Positions 23,771 through 36,688 of a stretch of 64,000 nucleotides of DNA are shown in pieces. This DNA is from Apricaphanius iberus. Lineage: Eukaryota; Chordata; Actinopteri; Cyprinodontiformes; Aphaniidae. Both the position numbers and the translations under genes were made by a program. The stretch is taken from the NCBI GenBank assembly GCA_028564705.1, contig JAPXFQ010002747.1, positions 2,046,001 through 2,110,000 of the forward strand, written 5' to 3'. The notes beneath the pieces were generated by a model that saw only the letters and a program-made list of their open reading frames with translations, was not told the origin of the DNA and ran no database searches. Within the stretch, counting starts at the first letter, position 1. Every line of letters begins with the position of its first letter.

Positions 23771-26700
23771 TAATTTGGAGAAACATTCCATCGAAAAATC
23801 TAAAAATCAGATTTGAACATGTAAAACGATATAATTTTACAATGAAACAAGAAACAAAAGGCGGAGGGGGGAATTATTATAAGATCAGTAAACTTTTTGG
23901 CTGTTACAACTTATCTCATAAACCGAATACTTAAGCTGTAATTTCTGTCAAATAAACATTCAATGTGTAACAGTTCTAAAAGTCAAGGAAGATTAAGCAT
24001 ACCTAGCCATACCCAAATGAAATTTAGAAATTGATTCCAAGGTTTATTTGCTTTTTTGTCACTCATCAGTATAATCCAGGAAAAGATTAATTGGCACCTA
24101 AAAAACAGAAGCAGTAAACCAAATAAAGGTAAAAAAAATAATTTAGGTGTCATTCTACTATCAAGCTGCATATCCATGCAGCTATAAAAAAATTGCAATA
24201 CCGTGTTGACAATGCCCCCATTTTATTGAATTAAAGCCTTTTTTCTTCACCTCTATGTTTGTAAGAGGAAAAGGATTGAAAAGATGAATATCATGGTTTA
24301 TAAACGGAGATTTAGTGACTTCTTTGCACTTTGAGTTTACTTGTAGAAAATCTTGTTGTTGCTGTCCTTTGACAAAGACACAAGTAATCATGCTGTGTGC
24401 TAATTGGGAGCACTCGCTCATGTATAACAAGAAAAGTAGATTTTCATCTTTGCCTAGTAAAAGATTTGATATTTGGGGGGGAAAAATTGAGATCACACGT
24501 TCAGCTTTCATTACCGTAATCCAATATGCAATGAAAAACTAAAACCAAGTTGGGAGGGATTTTCTTCAGTCCTACTTTGAGAAGAGACCAAAGGCTAGAA
24601 AAAGCGGAGCGAAAAATCTCCAAGACTTTGTGCGCTCCTAACACAAGTCACTGCTGTTCTCTTTCACTGTGGGCTGTACTAGGAATACTAATGTTAATTT
24701 GCTCCAACGTCTTTGCAATTTAGGCGTTAAGACGATGTTCCAGAGTGATACAAAGCTGCTTCAAAGCAAGCTCAATTTCGGGTAACACAATTTGCCTAAT
24801 CAGAAAGACACTTAAATGAGTGGAAACTGTGAATTTTGGCTAAAAGATGCTTATGTATTCAATAAAGTAGCCAATGCAAAGTCCCAACCCTTCAAGATGT
24901 TCAAGAAAAGGCTGTAGAACCAACTTTGTCCATGGATCTTTTGAGTGTCCCCTCTGCAAAACATCTTCCAATTCATGAAAGTGAAAGGACCGGGACAGCC
25001 AGAGCTCCCGCAGAGAATTGCCTCCAGCACAAAAGGGTGACATCATCTCTAAACCCAAAGCGGTTTTAACAGGGGTTCATTTTCAGCACAAGTCAGCAGA
25101 ATGCGGGGAGACAGGAGGAATAAATAGACCCGATGTATTTTACACAGTCTAGATTAATTAAACTGCTCTGTGGTCTCCTTGGGAACACAAATTTACCTGC
25201 GCAACAGGAAAACACTACATTAAATTGTGTAGACGGTGTGTGGTGTAGAGGGTTCGATATTTGCTGGATCTTTTTTCCCTTTGCCAAATTCCGTCTTAAT
25301 ACTGCAAATAGGGCAACTAGTGCCACAAAAACCTTTTTAAAAAAACAAGATAAAATGATGTGGGTCTGTGTCTTAATAATTAATTTGCTGTATATACTGT
25401 TGAAAATTATGATTACAGATGCACTGATTATTCAACAGGTATCCTGTGTATCCTATGTTAGATACTCAAATTAAAGTATCTACTTTTATTATCTGCCATC
25501 TGTTAACACAACATGACTATAAGGGGCTAGTTTAACAAAATATTATTAGCTTTGTATTTTTCAAATTTTTATTATTATATTTATTTTTATTAATTGATTT
25601 TCTAAACTTTGTTCTCAAAATGTATTGTTTTTTGAACGAATAATCAACTGCTTTTATATAACTTCATATTTCGTTATTAACTTTATATTTTTTCATGTTT
25701 TATTAACTTTATTTTTTAATGACCATTTTACAATTTATGTTATTTTTATTACCCTAATGTTTATTATAGATTGTTATCAGCTTTGTTTTTTAACTTTATA
25801 TATTTACTTATTGTTACTTTAATATTTATATATAATATTTATTCTATTTATTTCTTTATCTTGTTAAAAAAAACATACTTGTTGCCTTTATTGCTTTTAT
25901 ATACCAGTTTTTGGCTTAATTATTCTAACAATGGATCCTTTTTTACAAAAATAATATATCTATTTTTACTTAGGTCAAACTGTTTTGATAGACTAATGAA
26001 AACTTACTGTGATCTGATACATTGTTCTGTTTTAAACTATAAAAATGATTAGCAGCTATAATCTGTTTTATAATGAGAGCTATAGCTTTTAGGGCAATAA
26101 AATCCAAGTTTACCAACTATATACTTATTTTTCAGTACCTGTTGAGGCGTTAATATATAACGGTGCATAATGTTTTGATAATCTGAAAGAAGAAAAAGGG
26201 AATGCTCCCATGGACATATAAGATTTTTTTTACAATTATCTGCAATATATTTTCCAGACTATACTTGATGTGAGATTTCGACATCTGCAGCTCTTTGCAA
26301 AACCGACTTCCCGGATTTTATAACTCAAGGAAAAGAGTTTTGTTCTTTCCATTTAAAGCAGATGAAATGTTGACTTATTAGTAATTCTGGGAAAAATCAA
26401 ATATCTGCAGTGTTGTCGTTTTGACAGATTTTAGTCCTGCTGAGCCCCTATGCTTTGCGACCTATTGAGCTTACAGTGTGTAAAAGGGGGGCAAAAAAAC
26501 CTTAATCTAAATTAGTATTAAGCTACTGATTCTGTGTTTGCTGTACGGCAGGAGAGCAGCAACACTATAATTCAGAAGCCACGTTGTTTTAAGGATCACT
26601 AGATCTGTTCGCACTGCTATACAGGATGACAACTAGACGTTCAGCCTCCAGGTGGTGCATCTTATCATGCACAGCACCGAACAAGCACATGTAGGCCAAT

Positions 26701-27590
26701 CCCTGATTAGGGCACGTCGGCGCTCACATGCAATGTGCCGACTTAATACCTGTCACTTTCATTACCTGCAGTTCAGCGAGTTCACTGACATACTTCATAA
26801 AAAGATGCTGGAAGAACCCAACAATAAATTAACTATACTTCCACCTTTCTTAAAATCAACCAAGCAGCAAAATGCTAAAATAACAAGATATTCTCACAGT
26901 CTTTGTGAACATTTAGCCTGAACACAAGAATGACAGTGCCTGGAGGCGCAAATTAATGACCATTAAAACATTTTAAACATCCCATTTTGTGTCCAGAATT
27001 ATCTTAACTTTGGGTTTCAGAATATGGGTTATAAAAAATAGGTAAATTGACTTTATTTCAGTCAGGGTTTGGTTTCTAGTATCAATCCTATAACCATTTA
27101 CAGTTGTTTTTCTGAGGTGCCAGAAAAAGTTCTGGAGGGACTAGAGATTTTCCAAAGTCCCATTTTCTCCAACACTGCTGCACACTGCCATTCAACTGGC
27201 TAAAAGACACACCCAGTCTTTGCATCCAAAGGCGTTCCACACATGCCTTTTAGTAAAGTATGGCTGTTTTTAATTCTAGAACTGCACGGACCCCAGGTGG
27301 CAGCATGTTGGTGTAGCTCTGTTAAGCTACTTTTGATTTTCTAGTTCTTGTTCAAAAGATTTTTGATTGAAATGTTGCAGATTTGGACATTATTCCCTAA
27401 GGTTTTTAGATGCTATGCAGCAAGATGGATTTTTGCTCTTACTGTTTGATTCTCACAGTTTTTAAGATACGTTGCCGTTGCAATGAGGTATTATTTTTAG
27501 GACCAGGAGTAGTGGATTGGATCTCACTTTTTTCTTAAATAATAACTGAACTATGATCCCAAATCCTAGAGGAGTTTATGAGGAGGATTT
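23771..27590. other. acap3 intron 1 block, very A/T-rich at 25490-26060
   Basis: No exon or complete transposon recognised. The stretch at 25490-26060 is strikingly rich in A and T (long TTTAT/TTATA strings). The open frames there are by-products of that composition. Confidence 0.5.
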
Positions 27591-28015
27591 ATCGATGAAA
27601 AGCAGGGCCAAAGAGTAGAGAGAGCAGGAGGAATTGAAATTATCTCCTCCATGGGCAAGGATTATATTCCTGACTCCAATGTCTCTGTCCGGCTTTCCAA
27701 CCATATGGTCAAACAGGGATTTAAAGAGGAGCAGCAAAAGTCAATGAGGTGGATTAGGACAACAACTGATTGGAGTCATCCAGGACATGTGACTATTGAA
27801 AACTGAGCTCTTCGCATTTCATGACAGTCATGAGACCTCCATCCAACAACAGTCTTCAGTCAGAGACTTCCTAGGATTCATGGCAAGACTGACTGCTATG
27901 GGAGATCCTTCCAGCCCAAAGCATCATGTCTACAATGACTCTATGGATATTCTTAGATATGAGTTGTGACACGTATTTTCTCTTTTGAGGTAAATTAAGG
28001 ATGTTTGAATTTAAT
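27590..28015 (+). repeat. dispersed repeat family R2, copy 1
   Basis: Shares an ordered series of blocks with 47660-48100: CCAAAGAGTAGAG, TCCTGACTCCAATGTCTCT, GGGATTTAAAGAGGAGC, TCATCCAGGACATG and CTTCAGTCAGAG. The two copies are diverged, in the same orientation and about 20 kb apart. They may be a decayed retroelement 3' region, because copy 2 ends in aataaagtattgtc. Confidence 0.55.
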
Positions 28016-29844
28016 TGATTTTAAAACTCAAAATTGGTAAGCTGTCAGAATCACTTCCATTACACGCTCAAATGGTTAGCAACTACTGTTTAAATGGGCT
28101 TTGAATTATTGTCGCAACATAACACCCAAATTCCTCACCAGGATTACAGCCAAATGTAAGAAGAAACAATTTACATTTACGTGAGTGACTTTTGGAAATA
28201 TATGTACTTTTAGGTCATTTAACATGCATCATACTTTTGGTATCATTTCCATGATGGAAGAAGAAATACACGTGAATAGAGTTACAACACTGAAGGAAGA
28301 AGGGACAGAGCAGATCGTGCTTCTCAAGGAAGCCTAGGTCCAAGCCTAGACAACAAAATGCCTTGTATTAAAAATCTCGATTCAAGAATGTTTTAAGACC
28401 CTAATAGAAACTATGGTAAACACTTCCCAGAATATTAATTTTTTTAATGGGTTGAAGTCAAAAAGTGAAAGTCGCTGTCACGCAACACTCCCAATTTTCA
28501 TCCAGTCATTAAAAAGCTCCTCAGACCCCTACTGAACAAAGCAGCACTTGAGATAAGGTCCTCAGTTCTGGATGGGGAGCTTTATTTTTTTCCTTGCAGA
28601 GGCTTTAAACTTGACCGCTTTCTTTAACACATTTCCAACAAGACAGACATAGAGTGGGCCGTATAGAATCTGCTTTGTGATAACAATTTCAAGAGCCAAA
28701 ACAAAGATGGTCACTGAACTAAGTCATCATTATCATTTATTATTAAATCAATAGCATAAATCTTGATGTAGAGCATTATTCTGATTTCTGATTAGAGGCA
28801 ACTTATTTTAACAGATGCAATATGATGAATCTCCCACCCTGGACTGGATGGAGTCACAATCATGGGTAAGACACCATTGGCTGAACAGAAGCCCCACTGA
28901 CACGGATTCAACTTAGAAGGAGGTCAGTCTGAACTAGAGCAGAAACAACGGGATCTCACAGTTCAAAATTACTTAAAGGCCCCTGCAGCTGGAGAGGCAG
29001 ATCCTCAGTGAATACAAGAAGGAACATAGTGATGATTGTGACCAACTGTGACCTGAGGTGAACCAGATGAAGGATTTCAGCCAGCTGGCTCTGTCTCTCA
29101 ATTCGCATCATGTTCTGGAGGATATAATAAAACTTAATTTACAGCAGAACATGCAAGATAATTATTTGTTGGAAAATAAGATAGATTCATAATTAAATCA
29201 TTAGAAAATGAACAATATAAAAAAGAACCAATGTTTGATTACTGGCACCCTTTACATGAAGCCATCCTCACAATCAGTCGGAAGGAAAGAAACTAAAAAA
29301 AGCCATTCAGTTTGACAGCTTCAGATGTCTTATTTGAATGTTTCCCTGTTACCAGGTTGCCGCTTTGCAGCGTACAGCAATACCAAGCAGGAAAGCAACC
29401 AGCAACGGCACTTGAGAAGCAATTGCCTTCTACCGACCTAGGAAGAGCAATAGGGCCAAACAATTCAAGTCTATTGTTCTAAAGTGAAAATAATCAGTCA
29501 CAAGAATTAAAACAATTTAGACACCTCCTTCTCAAGTTTTTAAGTCCTCAGCATTTTACATCTTAAAGTTAAACTTAAAAAAAGGATGAACAAGAAAAGT
29601 TAGTTTGGAACAAGGAGAATGTCTATTCTACTCCAAAAGAATATGGCAGTCCGACTTTAGCAGTGTCTAAACAACGAACAGGAAGATATCCAGAGTAATA
29701 TAAGGGCTATAAGACGTTTGGCTCTAATAAAACAGTGAAATATTTAAAGAAATCCAAATAAATTATAGTGACTAACGCATAGTGTTGAAGGGCTGTTGAA
29801 TGAAATTAGTAGAGTCAAGAGGCCATCTATCATATAAAGATCCT
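28016..29844. other. acap3 intron 1 block without a recognised gene
   Basis: Unremarkable sequence; no exon or clear transposon end seen. Confidence 0.4.
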
Positions 29845-30108
29845 TTACTCACTCTTGTGGGTGCAACCAATCAGCTCCAAGAAAACAATTAATTGTGCTC
29901 CTGCCTCTACTGCTTTGCAAATGGCATCCAAAAGTAGAAGTAGAATTGTGCCCAAGTATTTCAGCTTCCCGAGCTGCATCTTCTTTGCAATACCATAGAT
30001 ATGCTCTATGGAGAAAAAGTGGGAGGGGGTGTTTTGTTTTCTGCAAATAATCTAAACATGAACAGGTGAAAACTGAACCGCGAATAGGGTCCACTGCATT
30101 GCAACGGC
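29845..30108 (+). repeat. dispersed repeat family R1, copy 3
   Basis: Runs from CTCTTGTGGGTGCAACCAAT to GAACCGCGAATAGGGTCC. It carries the family blocks gctttgcaaatgg, aagtatttcagc, gctgcatcttctttgcaa and tctgcaaataatc. Confidence 0.6.
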
Positions 30109-30221
30109 CCAATCAAGTCCAGACCACATTGGGACATAAAGTGAGCTGATTGAAATGATACAAAAATGTAAAAAAAAAAGCAAAGAATTCAACCACAACG
30201 ATCATAAAGAGTCATATAGAT

Positions 30222-30542
30222 CAGTACTTCCCACAGTTGGGACCCTAAGTGGGGTCACAAACATTGAAGTGTGGGTTTCTGAGATCTTCTTCAGAAAATA
30301 ATGTAAATACTATAAATAGCAACGAGAATGGATCTGCATATTATAAAGTAAAAATAACAAACACAGGTCTACAATTGATAAAAGCTCAAATATTAGTCAA
30401 TATATTTGGCTGTGGACTGTGTTGCCATTATACCACTTTTTAAATGACTTACCAAAAATGCTATATACTCCAAAGGCCAGGGTCGCAGGCCTATTGAAAT
30501 TTTATTTCGTGGGTCAGAAGCTAGAAAGTTTGGGAACCACTG
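30222..30542. mobile_element. hAT-like element with perfect 8-bp target duplication
   Basis: Starts CAGTACTTCCCACAGTTGGG. The right end, reverse-complemented, is CAGTGGTTCCCAAACTTTC. The 8-mer atatagat occurs on both sides (30214-30221 and 30543-30550) without mismatch. At 321 bases it has no coding capacity. Confidence 0.9.
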
Positions 30543-32289
30543 ATATAGATAACACTATTTTAATTCATTATTGCAACTAAAGTTGGGTCTATAAACTACT
30601 AAATGAAGTGGCATTTCACACACAGCTGCAATATTTTAGCCTTGTTTTCATTTTTTAAAAGATGAAAAAGAGGAATCTGTCCAATTTAAAACCCATTTTC
30701 AAACTGTGAGACCAGATTTTTTTTTTTATCATTATTATTTTGTCCTAAAATTTGAAAAGCCCAGATTACATATTTGACCTCAACCTTATTTCTCCCCAAA
30801 CAACAGTGGCTCAATTACTAAGCATGATTTGTATTTCAATCATTTAAAATATGAAACCTTCCCTTCAGCCTTTAATCTGAATGTGTGTCAAGAATTCATC
30901 CGTCCGGCAGTTTTTCTTCAGGTCCCTGGCCTTGGATTCCCCGCCGGTCAGACCTCTCTTCTCGCCGACTCAAAGTGAGGTCCTACATCATGACGGCAGC
31001 ATCCTCTCTGCCCCCACATGGGAGGGATCCCTGTCCTGGGCTATTCAGACACAGAGAAGAAAGTGTCTCCCAGCGGAAGTTACAAACTCGCTGGACAATA
31101 CTCATATTCAACTGAAGGCTGGGAAGCTCAGTGGGAATGGACCAGAACGGACGCTGAAACTCCCGCCAGAATAAAACAGCTCAGCATTCAGAGAGGGCCT
31201 TGAAGCAAATTGGGAGAAGTTCTAATTAGAATAAGGGGATGAGATGAATACGATGTAATGTTTGCTGTGTAACCTCTAATGAGCATGTAGGCACAGAGAA
31301 AACAGTTACCTGTTCTCAGTCTCGTGCCAGATTAAACACAAATCCAAGAGTTTACTCAGCAGTGCAATCCTCCTCCCAAAAACCAACACAAAGAGCAACA
31401 CTGGTTCCACTGACCCTAAGTTATTATGGATCTCCTTTCTAAACCATGGCCACCATTGTAAAGATTCTGCAGGGTACTTACAAAAAAACTTTTTTCTAAA
31501 GTGTTCATAAACGCTTCAAAAGTGAAAACTTTTTGTGTTTTTAAGGACTAAATAAACCCTAAAGTAAATGCAGCTTGGAAAACTGAAAAACCTTGTGGCG
31601 ATGCTACCTGACACGTTAGTTGCTGCCGCATTATGTTAGTTATTAGTGTACTACTCAAATACCAGGGGTCAGTTGTAGATTGGTAGGCATTTCTTTTTTA
31701 AATAAAAAGAAACAAAAAAAGAAATTATAAATTGTACATTACTTAGAAATCGTATATTGAGGTTTATCAAATTGGCACAGTGATTTAGGATGTAAAGTGA
31801 TTAAATGTTTCTGCACTGCTTTTACGAGCATGTGAAAGTCTTTCACCCCTTAGCAATGGAAACTGAAATAGAAAATGGGAATCCCTTTTGGAAAATAAGC
31901 CTAAAATACTTTTAAATTAAACCACCTCGTGTGTGCAGCACAGCCCCACAATTGCCTGGGAAACTTAGTGAAGTTTACCTGTAACACAGGTAACAAACTG
32001 ACAGCAGGGTTAAATAAGAGAAGATGTTCTATTTAATCACAAACGAAATAGCCGGTATCCTTCAATGAAAGAACATATTGAAAACAGGTGGGGGAAAAAA
32101 CAGAAAGAGACAAACGGAAAAGACGCTTCCCCAAGATTGCCTCAAGCAGAAACATGGCTGACACCTGTCCAACTGGAGCTGTGCCAAAAGGTTAAAAAAG
32201 AATAATAATCATAAATTAAAGACATTCAGTTTTGAATCTGGCTGGGAACCAAACTGGTTAACACAGCCAAAAACCACTAACTCCATCAC
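30543..32289. other. acap3 intron 1 block with a GC-richer patch
   Basis: The patch at 30880-31200 is richer in G+C than its neighbours and open in overlapping frames on the plus strand, but shows no domain or clear splice sites. The rest is A/T-rich. Confidence 0.4.
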
Positions 32290-33704
32290 ATATTTGGAAC
32301 AGATACTGGAGAGATTTAAACATCATCTTGTAAAACAACCTTTGAACATTTTTATATTGCGACAAAAACCTCTGTGTATTTTATTGGAATTTTATGTGAC
32401 AAAACAAGACAAAGCAGGGAGCATTTGTGTGATGAAAGGAAACCTGCACTTCAGGTTTTCAACAGATACAAACCTGAAAAGTGCTGCGTACTTTTGCATT
32501 TATCCTCCCTTTGCTTTGATACCGCTAAATAAAACCAAGTGGAAACAAAATCCTTCAAAAGCTTCCTAATAAAGTAAAAACCTGTGTAGAATTTAATCCT
32601 GTATCCAGATATTGCAGGGTTTTTAGTAGGGGTGTCAAAAAAAACAAAAAAACTATTCACGTCCGAATCTCGATTCCTATTTAACAAGATTCTGGATTGA
32701 TCCAAAATGGTACACAGCTTCGATTCTTCAAAATAAGTTTTCTAAACATTTAAAGCTGATTTATTCCCTTGGCGTAGTGTTAGTCCAGCAGCGGCCTCCA
32801 TAGTGTGTCGTTTGAGCACACTATGAGGCGGGTCTGAAGCGCTACCAGCGTGTTAGCTAACTAGCTGTCGAAGACTAAAGAGAAAAATAGCCTGCTGAAG
32901 GCAAATGTTTGGGCCATCTGAAAGGTCTTGTTCATGCTAATGACACCTTTAGCTACTTTATTACTTTTGTATAAATCTGCAAGTATATAAAACCTATTTT
33001 TCTTTTAAATAAGCAAAACACAAATATCCAGCAGAGCTGCACAACTGTGACGCTTTCAGGGAAGTCCGAAATATACGCTGAGTTCAGTAACGTTAGGAGT
33101 TTTAAAACTTCTGACAAAAATCATTGAAAATAATAAGATAAGCCATAATTTTCTGCTTAACTGCAGTTGATAAGCAATGTTTGGTGCATACTAAATATGT
33201 CCAACTTATTTTCTACTATTTACCAAAGAACAAAAGGTATATTCTTTTTATGAATTTTCTTCTTAAGAATCTCCGCATTTTTTCCCCCAGAACTAGAAAT
33301 CTTGTTTAAAAAGGTCTTGGATATCCAGTTGCAATTTGATATGTTGTAAATTTCGAACTAGCTCCCTTCTCTCAACAAAGATTGTAAAATATATTTTGTG
33401 TAGATGCTAGCACTTGTTTGCCTGTGCTACTAAACCGACAACCTCTGTAGCACCAGTGGTATAAGCTGAAAAACTTAACATAGAGCCCTGTTAGGTTCAC
33501 TGCGCACCAATCACAGAAACTTGGCAGATCGAGTTGTGTGTATTACAAACACAAGTGATGCATGAAAGAGTATTGATTAGGAAAAAATATTGATTTGAAT
33601 AGAGAATTGCTTCTGAATGGAATCATCACCCTAATGGTGCGTTCAGACCGCAAGCTTTGTCAGCTTAAAGCAACGCTCATTAAGCGACTAGTTTGACACA
33701 TATA

Positions 33705-35327
33705 CACTACCGTTCAAAAGTTTTGGGTCACCCAAACAATTTTGTGTTTTCCATGAAAAGTCACACTTATTCACCACCATACGTTGTGAAATGAATAAAA
33801 AATAGAGTCAAGACATTGACAAGGTTAGAAATAATGATTTTTATTTGAAATAAGATTGTTTTTACATCAAACTTTGCTTTCATCAAAGAATCCTCCATTT
33901 GCAGCAATTACAGCATTGCAGACCTTTGGCATTCTAGCTGTTAATTTGTTGAGGTAATCTGGAGAAATTGCACCCCACGCTTCTAGAAGCAGCTCCCACA
34001 ATTTGGATTGGTTGGATGGGCACTTCTTGCGTACCATACGGTCAAGCTGCTCCCACAACAGCTCAACGGGGTTCAAATCTGGTGACTGCGCTGGCCACTC
34101 CATTACCGATAGAATACCAGCTGCCTGCTTCTTCTCTAAATAGTTCTTGCACAATTTCGAGGTGTGTTTTGGGTCATTGTCCTGTTGTAGGATGAAATTG
34201 GCTCCAATCAAGCGCTGTCCACTGGGTATGGCATGGCGTTGCAAAATGGAGTGATAGCCTTCCTTATTCAGAATCCCTTTTACCCTGTACAAATCTCCCA
34301 CCTTACCAGCACCAAAGCAACCCCAGACCATCACATTACCTCCACCATGCTTAACAGATGGCGTCAGGCATTCTTCCAGCATCTTTTCAGTTGTTCTGCG
34401 TCTCACAAACGTTCTTCTTTGTGATCCAAACACCTCGAACTTGGATTCATCCGTCCACAGCACTTTTTTTCAGTCTTCCTCTGTCCAGTGTCTGTGTTCT
34501 TTTGCCCATCTTAATCTTTTTCTTTTATTGGCCAGTCTCAGATATGGCTTTTTCTTTGCCACTCTGCCCTGAAGCCCAGAATCCCGCAGCCGCCTCTTCA
34601 CTGTAGATGTTGACACTGGTGTTTTGCGGGTACTATTTAATGAAGATGCCAGTTGGGGACCTGTGAGGCGTCTGTTTCTCAAACTAGAGACTCTAATGTA
34701 CTTATCTTCTTGCTCAGTTGTGCAACGCGGCCTCCCACTTCTTTTTCTACTCTGGTTAGAGCCTGTTTGTGCTGTCCTCTGAAGGGAGTAGTACACACCG
34801 TTGTAGGAAATCTTCAATTTCTTAGCAATTTCTCGCATGGAATAGCCTTCATTTCTAAGAACAAGAATATACTGTCGAGTTTCAGATGAAAGTTCTCTTT
34901 TTCTGGCCATTTTGAGCGTTTAATTGACCCCACAAATGTGATGCTCCAGAAACTCAATCTGCTCAAAGGAAGGTCAGTTTTGTAGCTTCTGTACCGAGCT
35001 AAACTGTTTTCAGATGTGTGAATGCTGAATGATTGCACAAGGGTTTTCTAATCATCAATTAGCCTTCTGAGCCAATGAGCAAACACATTGTACCATTAGA
35101 ACACTGGAGTGATAGTTGCTGGAAATGGGCCTCTATACACCTATGTAGATATTGCACCAAAAACCAGACATTTGCAGCTAGAATAGTCATTTACCACATT
35201 AGCAATGTATAGCGTGTGTTTCTTTAAAGTTAAGACTAGTTTAAAGTTATCTTCATTGAAAAGTACAGTGCTTTTCCTTCAAAAATAAGGACATTTCAAT
35301 GTGACCCCAAACTTTTGAACGGTAGTG
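33705..35327 (-). mobile_element. Tc1-family transposon, nearly complete
   Basis: The two ends start CACTACCGTTCAAAAGTTT when each is read inward, with about 27 bases of inverted repeat. TA is duplicated at 33703-33704 and 35328-35329. The length of 1,623 bases is normal for an autonomous Tc1-family element. The single gene is on the minus strand. Confidence 0.93.
33867..34910 (-). pseudogene. Tc1-family transposase with one in-frame stop
   Basis: The frame runs from ATG at 34910 to the stop at 33867-33869, 347 codons, with one TGA at 34472-34470 between WTEED and KKVLWTDES. The family has Trp (TGG) there, so one G-to-A change explains the break. The N-terminal half has the paired helix-turn-helix DNA-binding regions (RQYILVLRNEGYSMREIAKK; SGRPRCTTEQEDKYI between them). 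The C-terminal half has the catalytic D in WTDES, D in QQDNDPKHTS and E in NPVELLWE. Between the second D and E there are 38 residues, against 34 in classic Tc1. I recall a DD38E sister family described as Intruder; membership is inferred from spacing. Confidence 0.9.
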
Positions 35328-36422
35328 TACACAGAAGATGCATTTTTAGGCTTGCAAAGCTCGAAGGCGGGCCTTTCTCTGCTGGATGTTTTAAACACCC
35401 GCCAATCCTGGTTGGTTAGGCAGCGTCGACGCCGGGCAACATCACTACAGTGAGACGTTCTGATTGATTGCCGTGCTGCATCAATAGATTTAGGACCGTC
35501 AAAAGTTCAACTAGCTGAACTTCTGCGTTGCTAGCGTTATGCGCTTTGAAGCTTGAAACGTGGGAAAAGCTTGAAAAGTTGACGGAGCCAACGCTCACAA
35601 AGCGCTGCAGAGACCGCAGCGCTCCTCCAACGGCCTCAACCATAGACTTAACATGTAATCTTGACGTTGCTGAAGCTGACAAAGCCTGTGGTCTGAATGA
35701 AGCATAAGAATCGGAATCAAATTGAATAGTGAGATGTCGTAATATTCACATTCCTAGTATTTAGGGAACATTAATGTGATATTTTTTTTAAGACAATATT
35801 TATGACCTAAGAGGACAATTTCTGGAACAAAAATCATCCAAAGAGGTTGAACTGAAATATTAAATACGTTTGCTTTTGCTCTCATGAACACATACAGATC
35901 CATAAGTGAGCAAAAGTAACATTGGGGGGATGTGAACTTATGTTTAATCTATTCATATTTGTATTGTTTTAGTTTTTAATGGTTATTGAATTATTCTTAA
36001 TACTTTATTTTTTTATTAGATGTCCATTTGATCTGTGCAAAAGCCAAGCATTCAAAACCTTCAACTTTTTTGAACATCTTTTAGCGGGACTGGAGAATTT
36101 CTTTCCTTTGGTTTTAGGACCATGTTCAACCCTATTCCGAAGCAGCACTGCACAATCACCTTGAACACACCACCCATAAAACACGGAGCTGGCAGAATTA
36201 TTATTCTGTGGTGGGAATGCTTTTCCTCAGCAAGGAAAGAGAAGCTGGTCAGACTTGATGGAAAGATGGGGGGAGCTAAATCCAGGACAATGGTAGAGAG
36301 AGAAAAAAATATTTAGATGCTGCAAAAGATTGGGACATGGGTGGGACATGGGTGGAGGCTCTCCTTCCAGCAGGACAATGATTCAAACCAATTTACTAGA
36401 GCTGCAGTAGAATGGTTTAGAT

Positions 36423-36688
36423 CCATGATTCTCAAACTGTGGTACTCCCAAGCTCTCCCTAGTGGTACTTGGAGAAAAGTTATATATATTTAAAAACAAT
36501 TAAATAAATTCAATTCAAAAATGTACCATTCACATTTAATAATCCTTATTAGGAGTACATACGCCTCCTTTGTTAATTTTCTATAGTTAAAAGGGGCTTC
36601 TCTACTGTATGTTTAGGTTGGTCATGGTACTTGGAGAACTCAACATTTTCTCAGGTGGTACCCACTGTAAAAAGTTTGAGAAATACTG
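36423..36688. mobile_element. hAT-like element with perfect 8-bp target duplication, inside a Tc1 remnant
   Basis: The left end CCATGATTCTCAAACTG and the reverse-complemented right end CAGTATTTCTCAAACTT are inverted repeats. gtttagat lies at 36415-36422 and 36689-36696. Removing the element and one duplicate restores continuity of the surrounding transposase sequence (AVEWFRS then [15 protein letters not shown]). Confidence 0.92.

Larger units (their letters stand above)
33635..35704. mobile_element. Harbinger-like element with TAA duplication, carrying a Tc1 transposon
   Basis: The left end TGGTGCGTTCAGACCGCAAG and the reverse complement of the right end, TGCTTCATTCAGACCACAGG, are inverted copies that continue in step into GCTTTGTCAGC. 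The 3-bp TAA lies on both sides (33632-33634 and 35705-35707), as expected of PIF/Harbinger elements. Minus its Tc1 insert it is about 445 bases and has no transposase. Confidence 0.8.
32627..35756. mobile_element. hAT-like element carrying further insertions
   Basis: The left end TAGGGGTGTC and the right end ..CACATTCCTA are imperfect inverted repeats. Flanking 8-mers gtttttag (32619-32626) and gtatttag (35757-35764) match at 7 of 8. Subterminal GAATCnnGATTC motifs (32668, 35706) support a single family. Without its insert the element is about 1.06 kb and non-autonomous. Confidence 0.75.
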
